64,000 nt of DNA, from NCBI GenBank assembly GCA_903813345.2, contig CAIIXF020000004.1, positions 19,079,513 to 19,143,512 of the forward strand. The letters run 5' to 3'. Below the pieces are notes generated by a model that ran no database searches, was not told the origin of the DNA, and saw only the letters and a program-made list of their open reading frames with translations. Shown here piece after piece: positions 1-12,100 of this stretch. The DNA comes from Owenia fusiformis (lineage: Eukaryota > Annelida > Polychaeta > Sabellida > Oweniidae). The position numbers were made by a program, and so were the translations under genes. Within the stretch, counting starts at the first letter, position 1; each line of letters starts with the position of its first letter.

Positions 1-1323
1 AATGACTAAATAATAGGTAGATAGTATGGATGTAAAAATGCTTTTGAAAGTCCATTAGGGTACTATTTACCAAGTTACATGTATATACATATATGTGTGA
101 AAAATCAACATAACACTGATTTCATCTATAACAGCATTTATATAACAGAAAAAGCCTATAATAGTGATATATTTGAATATTCTTTGTAGCTGTTGCTACA
201 AAAACCACAACCTAACAAGTTAGAGATTTTTTTACATATAACTTTAGATATTTCTTACATTTGCACCATTCATCAGCTAGTGCATTGTGCAAATAATGAG
301 TGAATATACAATTTTTATTTTTATACACTTATATTAATTTCTTTTTACAATTTGTTATTACAATTTGTTGTAAAAACATATATAATCTTGTAATTACATT
401 TTCACAATGTTAAATCAATAATATTTATCAAAATTTTCTCAATCCCTAAACATGTGCTAATATTGACTATCTTGCATAGTGGATAAATAGACCAACTACT
501 AGAGAGGCAAGTTTTTGCTTGCATGTATAAACCCCAAATCTACAAAAATGCTTTCTTTGTAAATGAAACTTATTCATGCAAGCCAATAATTTTGATTATA
601 GCAAGAATTCAAAACTACTAATTTCAAACTAACAAGCATTTATTTAGGACAAGAGGGTAAGATAACACTAGAAATGAGTTTATCCATCATTTTGTGTTTA
701 TCACATCTTTAGAGTTTCACACATTATTTATTTATCCTCTTAAAAACAACATGATATTGAATATTTCATATGTCTAAGACCAAGGCCTTGATGTTTAGAG
801 ATCACCTCTCAGATTGCTATTATTTGTTTTCAAGTCTTACACAGGCAATTAGTACTACAAAGATTCTTTACAGGAAAAAACTAAGAAACCCATGCCCATT
901 GGTCACTGCACTTCATTCATTATAAAATTCTCTAAAGACTCTAAAGAATTTGCAATGATGCTGCATTTACATACAGTTTTTGCATTGAATCTGTAAAGAA
1001 TATTCTTTGCAGAAATGTTAATGAGAAAAATACAAATGTCTTTTCTACAATGATTCTTTAATGGACTTTTGTAAAAATTCATAAAAATAGCCATTCTTAA
1101 AGAATATGTGAAGTAGTGAAACGTAGCCAGTGCAGCTGTTGTGATTATTTTAGTTGCCACATTTTACAGAAAATATGGCACTTTTGGTAGAGTATTGTCA
1201 TACAATGACATTCTCTGTAAAGGTGGAAGACAAGTACAGTACTGTATATAGTGCATAATTTTCAGCACAGATTGTTTGAATATTTTAGATTAATCAACCT
1301 CTCTTTTATAGATATATATATTT
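1..1323. other. AT-rich flank downstream of filamin, no gene seen
   Basis: This stretch lies downstream of the filamin stop codon. It is AT-rich, and I found no conserved reading frame, RNA gene or clear repeat in it. The open frames present are short and low in complexity. It may hold distal 3' UTR or intergenic DNA. Confidence 0.4.
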
Positions 1324-1590
1324 TATCCTACACTTAGTGTACTAAATCTATAATAACATTAAAAAATAAATTTGATATATATTGGAAAAATGAATAACCG
1401 GAGGATATCGTAACGATATACTCTGGGCGGAGGATATTGTGACGATATGCTCCGGAAAACCCAAAATGCGGAGCATATTGTGACGATATACTCCGCTTGT
1501 TGATTTCCCGCCAAATTGACTCTATTTGGCATGAAATTCATTTTACAATGATATTATACATTTAGTTCACTCCTTGTAAGTGTAGGATAA
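1324..1590. mobile_element. MITE-like element with ~45 bp imperfect terminal inverted repeats
   Basis: The left end reads TATCCTACACTTAGTG and the right end is its near complement (AAGTGTAGGATA). The similarity runs about 45 bp inward through an ACTAAAT..TATAAT..CATT stretch on both arms. No ORF is present, so this is a non-autonomous DNA element by structure. Inside it are three copies of a 27 bp quasi-palindrome at 1399, 1428 and 1469. Confidence 0.6.
1399..1495. repeat. Three spaced copies of a 27 bp quasi-palindrome
   Basis: Copies lie at 1399-1425, 1428-1454 and 1469-1495, each of the form CGGAGnATAT-nGTnACGATATnCTCnG. Each copy nearly reads the same on both strands. They sit inside the MITE-like element at 1324-1590. 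Confidence 0.75.
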
Positions 1591-1597
1591 TAAAAAC

Positions 1598-1720
1598 ATC
1601 CTATGATTTTTTCAGAATATCATTTTAATCTACACAGTGATATTGATATATGCTCTCGTGCAGATATCAATATCACCTCGTAGATAAAAATAAAAATGAT
1701 ATTCCTCAAAATCATAGGAT
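1598..1720. repeat. Foldback element starting ATCCTATGATTT
   Basis: Left arm 1598-1649 pairs imperfectly with right arm 1664-1720, leaving a ~14 base loop. The termini ATCCTATGATTT and AAATCATAGGAT match those of another foldback at 30801-30934, so the two belong to one family. Confidence 0.65.
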
Positions 1721-1741
1721 ATGCTATAAATATATATATAT

Positions 1742-2057
1742 GTATTACATACCTAGCGAAGCATTTGTATGGAAGTCAATGGGAAAGTTAGCGAGCTATA
1801 TCCACCGATATTGCCCGATTACCCCGATATAGCCCGCTTACCTCGTTTTGATATTAGATTTCTTTAATAACCATGATAATATCATGACGTCACGTCATTG
1901 ATACAAAGTAACCATGGGAACAAAGGCATGTAATACATCAGTTATGTCACTATGACGTGAAATATGCCTTCGTTCTTGCCCAAATATAGAGCCTCCCAAG
2001 GTCGGCCTATATTGGGAGAACTCAGGCATATTTCACGTCATAGTGACATAACCTCTA
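1742..2057 (+). mobile_element. ~316 bp non-autonomous element, copy 1 of 3
   Basis: The sequence is almost identical to 25714-26030 and 26186-26502. It starts GTATTACATACCTAGCGAAG and ends GTGACATAACCTCTAA. Near its 3' end is a perfect 29 bp inverted repeat (arms beginning GTTATGTCACTATGACG) with a ~55 base loop that also pairs partly (CCCAAATATAG with CTATATTGGG). A TGACGTCA palindrome (CRE consensus) lies in the middle. There is no coding capacity. The near identity of the copies implies recent spread. Confidence 0.75.
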
Positions 2058-2247
2058 AATATAGATATGGCATGTATCCTTATATCATATAAGATAAAAT
2101 ATGTGTAATAATGCTATACAAACTTGTACATGTGAATTTGTACTAGAATAACAATGATACAAGATAATAAAAATCATATTGCTTGATATATCTATTGCTA
2201 ATTATATATTCTTGATTGTATACTTGTAAAAGTGATACATTTGTATA

Positions 2248-2253
2248 TTTATT
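2248..2253 (-). terminator. Candidate poly(A) signal for filamin
   Basis: The minus strand reads AATAAA here, about 690 nt after the filamin stop. It is the first canonical hexamer I found downstream of the stop; an ATTAAA variant lies at about 2340. Expressed sequence would be needed to confirm use. Confidence 0.35.
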
Positions 2254-2938
2254 TTTGTTCTTGTTTAAGTCAGGACCAAAAGGAGGAACATTTCTCCTTT
2301 TGGCCAACAAACATGAGGCACATATAAAACAGATCTAACTTTAATAATATCCTTGAACTATAAGATAAATATCTTTTCAAATTAAAATATTCTCTCTTAT
2401 AGATGTACATACCCAAACAAATGCAAACTATATCCATGAAGGACCTTAGCAACTTCAGTGCTAAAATATCAAGAAAGAAAATTTCAATTCTTCAGCTATT
2501 TATATGAAGTATTTAAATTCAGTCAACTGAGCTATTGGACACATGTGTAGATTTGCCTCTTTAGCTTCAACAATCTTGTCACCGTTTGACACTTGCGCTT
2601 GCATTGTTGGATATTTTCATTCAAAAGAATCTTCCACCATTTTTCTTCTTTGGCCTATTTTTATGTAAAAACAGTAATCAACTTTTAACACCATTCAATG
2701 ATAGAAAGGATTTAGATAAGCTTGAGTGTCACTATCTCCTTTGCAAAAATTTGGGAGATGAACATTCATTAGAGAGAATACTGTAGCAAATAATATCAGT
2801 TCACTCGTTACCCTTTCAATATGGGCCATTTTAGTGTCAGGCATTTTGTCATCTGGCTATCTGTATAGCTTGAGCAGAACATTCTCTATAAACCAAGCCA
2901 ATCAGTGTCAATGTGATTCTTTAAATGTTCCATTACAG
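2254..2938 (-). other. Presumed filamin 3' UTR
   Basis: This runs from the filamin stop to the first canonical poly(A) hexamer on the minus strand. It has no conserved coding frame or recognised repeat. The assignment rests only on position. Confidence 0.4.
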
Positions 2939-3177
2939 TTACATCTCAGCATTCCATGCACGATGTTGTACAGCTGAACGTCTAGCGCCAGTTTCTTCAT
3001 AAAATCTCTGTAGTTCTTCTTCTGTATCAAAGATGTTCACATTAAATGGGCTTCCGGGAACATGCACACCCGACCACTTGATACTGACCACATAATCACC
3101 AATCTCAGCAGGGTCATAATGACACAAGATTGTGCGATCTTTCTGGCTCTCTCTCTGCATCTCTACATGGAAGGCCC
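2939..3177 (-). CDS. FLN: Filamin exon 31: repeat Q second half, C-terminal tail and stop
   Basis: 239 nt of coding sequence. It encodes AFHVEMQRESQKDRTILCHY, VKWSG-like SIKWSGVHVPGSPFNVNIFD and a tail with an acidic EEELQRFYEE stretch ending AWNAEM, then TAA at 2939-2941 (minus strand). The last repeat is expected to be the dimerisation repeat by analogy with other filamins; this is an inference from position. Confidence 0.92.
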
Positions 3178-6100
3178 CTGAAATATACATAGCATGATGA
3201 AAATAATGTGGAAATACTAGTAATACTGGCAAGGAAATGAGTGAATAAAAGCCAAACTTCCTCTGCATAATTCGACACCATTCAAATTCAAGCAAAAGAA
3301 CTAGAAAATAGCAACTCCTGCATTAGCATATCCCTCTGATAAAACACATTTTGTCAAATTCACTTGTCATTTTAAACATAAAGTGTGATTACACAAATCA
3401 GGAAACATGATCACAATAAGACCACCATGGGATATTTCATTCATATAGAAGACCATAACAATACATGTTGAAAAATAATTGAAAACAAATACTCTTGATA
3501 TCAAAAACAGTTGCAGATACTTATGTTGTGCTACTCACACAATATATAAAGCATTCAGGCTCAAATGATGTGGGCAGACAGAATCCAGTCATAAAGCCCA
3601 TTAGCAAAGGGTCTCCTTTTGGCAAAATATTCATCCATGACGAACATGACAGCATTGGGTTTCTATACTCAAGTGTCTCTTGAAAAGCCTGTCCATGCCA
3701 TACATGTAAGGCAATAGCACATAAATTGGATTTATCAAAGGTTGAATTGTTTATGAAAATACTGGCCATTTTGAATCATGCAGCCATACTGGATGTTCCT
3801 TCCCAAGAAGAGGCCCCATCTTCCTAAGGCATCAGCAGAGAAACTACAAAAATCTCACCTTTTGGTCCCCTGATTCTAACAGTCAATTGTCCTGCTCCAG
3901 CGCCTCTTGTCTCTACAATAAATCTGCTCTGATATTTGGCCAGAATTCCATGCTCGATTCCAGGTCCTGTTACCCTCACCTTGGAGGCATCAGGCGCTCC
4001 TGAGATGCGCAGAGTATAAGGGCTCCCTAGAAATAAAACAATCATATTAAATAATGTACACAGTAAAATTAATAGTTTATGCTTGTATGGCACTCTGTTG
4101 GGTTGTAGTTGTACTAAGCACAAACTGAAGGCACTGAATGTCACATGACCTATCATTATTTATTCTTTGATAATTAAACTTGATAATGAAAGAACACCTA
4201 TAACATAATATACTTCGCTGATCAAATTCTTGCAATTTTTAATTATATTTTACAAATTATAATTACGATCATTTTGGCATTATTTATTTACTTTTGTCAA
4301 AAATGAGAGTACACAAAATTACCGTGAGTTCAGTCTTATATAATTTACCATGCTTTGATGAAAATATGCCGCACTTTCTTTTTTCACAAACTTCATAAAA
4401 TTAAACAACATCTCGAAAGCATTGAATTGATTAATCCTACAGTGTAACTCATTGCTGGCCAAAGCTATTTTTGGAGGTTTTCTGCTGGTGACTGGCAATT
4501 TTGATGGAAAATTGAGAAAAATTGCACATAAGTATTGCACGTAGTTGCTGTAATGATGGCTAAAATGACAGAAAATAAAAAAAACGGATATAATTTTTTG
4601 CTGATTTTTTGTAACAAAATTATTTCAAGCCACTTGCCACTATTTGGACTGACTGAGAGACAGATGGACAAATGGTAAAATGGCTGAAAAAAAAACGGAT
4701 ATAATTTTTTGCCAATTATTTGTTACAAAATTATTTCATACAACTACTTTTTACAGCGACATGGCTTTTTGCAATGCAGGACACCTGAAATTATTTGTAA
4801 AGCTAAGAAATGGGCCAAAATTGAAATTCGAGAGACAAGAATAGCGACCATTTTGAAAAAATGCGAGCTTTTGAACCAAGAGTCAAAGGAGAGTTTTGTT
4901 GTATTGATGTTGAACAAAATTAACTTAAAACAGGAATCCTATCGACAAATCAATGTTGACTAAAATGGCTGAAAATAAAAAATGGATACAATTGTTTGCT
5001 GATTTTTCGTAACAAAATTATTTCATACATCTACTCTTGACATGGATTTTTACAATGCTAGGAAATGGGCCAAGCTAGGAAATGGGCCAAAAGTGAATTT
5101 CGCGAGACAAAATGGTGGCCATTTTGAAAATAGGTGAGCTTTTGAACCAGGAGTCATAGGGGAGTTTTCTGTATTGATGTTGAACAGAAATAACTTAAAG
5201 CAGGAATCCTATCGACGGAGGTTTTAGAACGTGCTACTGTTGTTGACGGAAAAGTGGATTTCACGAGTCAGATGGACAAATCAATGTTAACTAAAATGGC
5301 TGAAAATAAAAAAATGAATATAATTTTTCGCTGATTTTTGTAACAGAATTATTTCATATATCTACTCTTTACATTGACATGGATTTTTACAATGTAGGAC
5401 ACCTAAAATTATTTGTAAAGCTAGGAAATGGGTCAAAGGTGAATTTCTTGGGACAAAAATGGCGGCCATTTTGAAAATAGGCGAGTTTTTGAACCAGGAG
5501 TCATAGGGGAGTTTTCTGTATTGATGTTGAACAGAAAACAGGAATCCTATCGACAGAGGTTTTAAAACGTGCCACTATTGTTGACGGATGGACGCACACA
5601 CGGACGGACAGACAGACGGACAAGTGAGTGATTGCAAAAGCTCACCATGTGAGCTAATAAAAAACACGGTATTTTAAGTAATGTTGACTGATTGACAACA
5701 ATTTAATGCGAAAAATTATTTAAGGAATAAAGATCAAAATTTTATGATTTATGGCATGATATATGACCAAACATTTTATTCTGTTCATTGTTAAAAGACC
5801 AAAATCGCATAGTGATTGAGGTCTTTGGCAATGACCAGAATAAAATTTGAGGTCATACTCGTATTTGTCAAGAATCATAAAATCGAGGTCTTTGTTACGA
5901 TTCTAATATGATAAACAGACAAGAAACACAACTATTTGCATTTATGAATTTTAGCGGTCATACATACTCCAATATAGAACAGAAAATCAATTGTTCTAGT
6001 TATTGTGACGTCACATACCATGTTAGAATTAGAAATATTTTATAAAACTGTTTTTTGTTAACATTTTTTGTTTTTTTAGTTCAATTGTTTTTGCTCCTTT

Positions 6101-9100
6101 CTACCAATTCTTGAGAATGAAATAAAATGTCATTCCGAACCTTGTTGGAACAAAATAGCATATACAACATGTTTTTAAAAAAGTATTAAAAAATTAAAAC
6201 AAAATCCCCCCAAAATAAATAAACCTTTTATTTCATTAACAAGATACTTTTTAAAATCAACCAAAATTTCCTTTGTACAATTACAATATTGAGAGACCTA
6301 AACATGTTGTGTTTATGTCGTTTTGTTCCAATGAGGTTCGGAAAGATGTTTCATTTCACTCTGGAAACATAATACCAAGAACAAAATAAGTGTTTGATGT
6401 GTTTTCTAAAACAATATAGGTGATTTTATATTATATTTATATTATATATTATATTAAATTATATTGTTACCATTCAAAAGATGACCATTAAATTGACGGT
6501 GTGTAAAATTTTTAGATTTTTATGACTGGTTTAAGAGAAACGTGTGTTCAAAAAGTATATTGATACCACTCCTTTATTCGAAACAAAATGCATGTAACTC
6601 AAGTTTGCTTCTAACTTACCTGGAATGTGAACATCATCATATTTGACTTGTAGTGTGTGTTTGCCAGCTTCCTGAGGCTTTACATTCAGGGTGAATAAAC
6701 CATCCCTGTGGTCATACAGTTCACAGTAGGCCACCTTGGTGGGTCCGGTACAGTGGGCAGTCAGTTGACCTGGGTGAATAAGTAAATAATTTGAGTTTTT
6801 TTTGAGATGGCTGTTAAAATATTTATTAATTCCTTTGGATTCTCCTGAGCTACTTAACCTAACAGAAAATTCAAATAAATCAAAATGAGATGTAACATTT
6901 TTAAGGACAAAAGGCAATCGCATAGAAGTTGGGCAATCGCATAGAAGTTGGGCAATCGCATAGATGTTGGGCAATCGCATAGAAGTTGGGCAATCGCATA
7001 GAAGTTGGGCAATCAACAAATAAAGTCCTTTACTCAGGTGATGAATTAAATATATTTATAACTTTGAGTTTGGAGCTGTATTTAGGAGATGAGTTCCAAA
7101 CAGTGTTCCTACGACCTTTCTTTAACCCCTTGATTGATTTTCTCCCATTTGTCGTACATGTAATCTTATCAACATTGGGTGTCAATTTTAAATGGAACGG
7201 GGCATGTATATTTGATTTTTACTTTGATCAAATAATCTTATAGTATTTGATGACTTAAAGTATGTCATATATGCAAGATAAATGTATTCATAATCCATCT
7301 CTACAATATTTCAATAATATTTCAACAACAGAGTGTTGATTGGTCAAGCTTATTATATCTTATATATTTAAATCCTAGCTTAGGTTCTCAGCACTTCAAA
7401 CTCAACTTTGCATTCGGAAGCAACATTCCTGATTACAGCACTTTAAACATGTATACATACCAGGTCCAGCACGTCTTGTGTCAATCTGTGATCGGATCTG
7501 TTGCCCCATAATTCCCATTTTCAAGCCATCACCTGATGCAAGGACCTTAGTGGCATCACTCAGTGAATTCACACTCACCTAAGGGTTATCAGTAAAAGTC
7601 ATGTGAATACTCTAGTTTTACACAATGTCCATTTAACGCATTCAAATTCAATTAATAATAGATAGTACGGATGTCACGGGACAAAAATGTTTCGGGATGG
7701 GAATTATCTATTTCGGGATGGGACATTTGGGATGGGACGGGACATAACCAATAAAATAGTTCAACAACTCACATTTTCCGTCTACTTCCAGTTATGCTTA
7801 TGCAGCGCGGATCTTTTGAACGTCATAAGAGGGCTGCATATATTGCGCAAAAACTTGTAATCTGATATTAATTTTAAGTTGTTACCTTTCTCACCGATGA
7901 AGTTCTTTGTTATTGTTTAAATACAAAGGGAAACACATTTACGCATGAACATAATCCAGCAGATAAGTTGTTTTAGATAAGTTTAGTTTAGATCATATTT
8001 ATCATGCATTTGGGAGGTTTTAGGGTCATATGCAGGAGAAATAGTATATCCTGAACATGGACCAAAATCTTCGGTACACGAGGGTTGTCCGATCCCGTCC
8101 CATCCCGAGACCAAAGTCCCGAAAGACGGGACAATATCGAGAAACCGTGACATCCCTAATATATAGAGCTTGATAAGAACTCCAATGCAAAGATTGAGAA
8201 TGTTTTCTTTCATGTATTCTTCTATTGGAAAGTTGAGACTTTTTGAAAAAGCTGTTTCCAACCATTTGACAGTAAAAGTTGAAATAGAGAATGGTGGTAG
8301 AAATGTAAGAGTTGGTTTAATACAAACAAAGGGTGGGTGGCAACATAACTGCAGACATGCAGGCTAGAAATATGCCTCAATGTCACCTTGGATTTTAAAA
8401 TGCTTCTAAATATGTAGAACTCACCTTGAATGGGGAGCCATGTACTCTGTGCTCAGACCACTTGATGTTCAGGAGGTAAGCACCTAAAACCATGTTTCAT
8501 AATATTATACTCTACATTTCTAAGACATTTACATGCTACAGGAACTAATCTGACATTAGTTGAGGAAATCCTTCCAATTTAGCATCCATTTGTATTTTAT
8601 GGCAATAATGAACTTGCAATTCATGTTAGTTTGAAGGTATTTCTTTAAACCATCTTTTTTGGCAGATGGCTTAGTGTTAATAGCTAGCTCTAAATCTGGA
8701 GCTCAGTCTATGCTAGACTCTCTCTTTGATTTTTGTGAAAACATCAACTGCAACACTTGCAGTTTATGGAGTGCTGGGTCGTTATTTCCCCTTAGTCTGT
8801 GTTTTGATATTCAACTTATTAAATATTGGATACGACTTTTACAACTTTGTCCAGATAACCTCCTTTATAAAGCATATTTATATGATTATGTAATGTACAG
8901 TTTAGGATTTAAAAATACTTGGTCAAGTAAGGTTTATAACATTTTAAAAGATTGTAATCTCCAAAGCACTTGGAATGAACAAGTTGTTGAGGATGACTAT
9001 GTGTTTATAAAGAATCTAACTAAAACATTGCACCAAAATTATAAGGAAAAATGGAAGTGTGATTTTCAATTATATCCAGTTTTAAGAACATATATTAAAT

Positions 9101-12100
9101 TTAAAACAACTTTTGAAAGAGAGCAATATTTAAGCCTACAAAAAAATCAACAATCATTTTCACAACTGAGATTAAGTTCACATAAGTTACAAATAGAACT
9201 GAGTAGACATGTGGAACCACGACCAAAACCTGAGTCTGAAAGATTATGTAAAGTTTGTGGGGAAATAGAAAATGAAGTTCATTTCATGATTAATTGCCAA
9301 ATACTGTACATAGAGAAAATAGGAAAATATTGTTTGACAACATCAAAAGCAAAATCAATATAAATCAACATCATCCTGAAAATGCATTCATTATGTTCAT
9401 TTCTTCAAAAGATAAATATGCTCAGAAGCAAGTTGGAAAGGTTATCACAAAATCATTCAAAAACTTAAACTTGCCTGGAGATTAGCATTTTGGGTGCATC
9501 ACACGCAAAGTACAGGGTGTCCCGAAAGTATGGGGCCCCCCCTAGGCAGACATATTCCAGTGTCCTCATAGTATGTGTCATATATCATATTAAAGCTTGT
9601 CCAAAGTTACATTGATTTGCCAAGTATCATGGTTTAACTCCCAAATGGGAAAAAGTTACAGTCATTTTAAAAGTTAGTGTTTTGTCAAAATAAAGTTCGA
9701 TTTCACACCACATTACTAGTCAATGTGTCCCCCTTGGCCATGTTAACAGCAGCAATTATTTTCAGATATGACCTCAAAAGCCTTTCAAATAGGAGTGTGG
9801 AATTTTATAACCCTCGTAAAACCTGTTAGGGGACTTTAGAAGAGTTTTCTTAGAGTTTCTACCCTCACTGTTATCGTTTTCAAACTCAATATCCATCCGA
9901 CCCGAAAAGGATTGCTGCTGTTAAGATGGCCCGGGAGGACACATTTACTAGTGATTTGGCATAAAACTGAACTTAATTTTGACCAAACACTAAATTTTGA
10001 AATGCCTGTAACTTTTTCACATTCGAGAGTTGAACCATGATACTTGGTGAATCAATGTAACTTTGGATATGCTTTAAAATGATATATGACACTTACTATG
10101 ACGACACTGGTATATGTCTGTCTAGGGGGGGGGGGGGGGGTGGGGCCCATACTTTCGGGACACCCTGTATATTGTAACATATGTAAATAAGGTTTCTTTG
10201 TATAAATTGTCTGTATTATAATAGCTTAGACTAAGTGTAGTGTAGTGTAGTACAATGTTTTTTTTTATTTTGTAATGACTAATATGTCAGATCATGACAT
10301 CTAAAGAGTCAATAAAAGATATATATATATACTGTATAAAATAGCAATAATTTTGTTTTCTCTGCAATTAATTAATCACAGTGATGAAAAAACAGTTGAA
10401 AATCTTTTTCTGGCTTTCAAAATGATTATTTGGTATTCAACCTTCTCTGATGATTGTGCAATCAGACCTCTGTTATTAATACATCACTTATCTCAAGGTT
10501 AATCTCTTATGTTTTTAACATTTTATTCATTGTTCATACCTGGGTTGTCTGCTCTGTAAGTACATCTGTACCTGCCTGCACCCAGTGACTGCACATTCAC
10601 AGGTGGGTTGCTACTTGTTCCTTCAAGTGTAACTATGGGCTTGCCTGAAATTAGAGATGTGGTGTGTCAAATCAATATGTGGCCTGCCAGATTAACAAAC
10701 TTGATCAAATATATACAAGTGCTGTAAATAGTAAATTCTATAGATCCGAATAGTTTTTTTTCAACAGTTAACCAATTTTTCCAAAGTATTAGATAGTTTA
10801 TTTTATTTTACCTGGTCCAGCCTGGGATCCATCAATGATAAACTCTGCCTCTTCTGAAACACTAGCCTCCTTCAGGCCCCTCCCTGTCAGGATAACCTTG
10901 GTGTGGTCCACTGGTGAGCTGGCAGGTTGGGCATAGCCCTGAAGTGGTGATTTTGGAAGTGGGATGTCTGCCCACATAACCTTCACATAATGCTCTCCTG
11001 TAAGTATGAAATAGAAAGTAATAGAAAGTTATCACAAATAATGGAGGCTGCAAAACAATTTTGTTTTAATAATCTATAATGTTTTATACATGATTAATTT
11101 TCTTTTCACAGGGTCCCTGGCAATTATTTCGTTTTCGTATTTCAATATTCCTAGAACAACGCCAAATACTGGTATGTTTTTATTCAAGCTGATATCATAA
11201 TTCCAAGAGTCGTGGAACAAGAAAATGCAGAAAACTCCTCGTAGTCAAGATCTCCAAGTCAAAAGGTTGCCCAGCCAAGGCCCTGATACCATCGGTTAAT
11301 TATCCCAATTGTTTTATTTTATGATAACTTATTCCGACTGTTCATAAAAAACCAAAGAGCAAGGCACTGAACCAAACCATATGCTTGTTTGTTTTGTTCA
11401 GGTTTTGTTGGTTAGGTAACACGCCTATGACGTCACAAATGATAGAAGAAACTTTAAACCAATCACTGAGGTCTCGATTGTTTAATTGTTTAGTTGTTGA
11501 TTGGGCAATACATGTCTGACGTCACAGATGACTTGGAATGTGTATCACACCATTTTACGAAACTTAATTTAGCTAATTTTGGCTTCATTTGCATGGAGGA
11601 CTTTTAAAAATATAATAATGAGTCAGTATTCTGAAAAAGAATTATGTTTGAATTTGAGGTTAAACTCCAAAAAATTGATTGATGGATTAAAATCAAGGTG
11701 GAAAGAGGTAAAGAAGTGAATTATTACAGATGCAAACACGATCAATGGTTTGAGATCTCCCGCAAAGTAGTAGCCGACGTTCCTACTGTGCGACTGTGTG
11801 GAATGTGTCCCATTGTCATGTCATGTTTTAATATAGATAATAGAGATCAAGTTCTATTTTTTTATATTTACTCTTCATAATTCATGGACGCCTCCAGTTT
11901 TTATGACCGCATTGACATTTTACTGTAGAAGGTTGAGATCCGGATTGAGATGTGACAGTTGAAAGCTTCCTGCATCCAGTGATGAATACTAATGAGCCAG
12001 AGTGTCAATATGGCAATTTGTAAATATAATCTATTAAATGATTAATGAACTTGATGACGTCCTGAATGCAGAGTCACCCACAACAGCTGGATTATCTTTA

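Noticed and set aside
5620-5657. Hairpin AGCTCACCATGTGAGCT as a transcription terminator
   Set aside because: The same hairpin closes three dispersed element copies, so it is a mobile-element terminus, and the genome is eukaryotic.
6912-7013. Array of 20 bp repeats resembling a CRISPR array
   Set aside because: There are no spacers; the units are contiguous, the host is eukaryotic and no cas genes are present.
11698-11880. 60-codon plus-strand frame in a filamin intron
   Set aside because: It has no signal, domain or splice context. Its length is expected by chance in this sequence.
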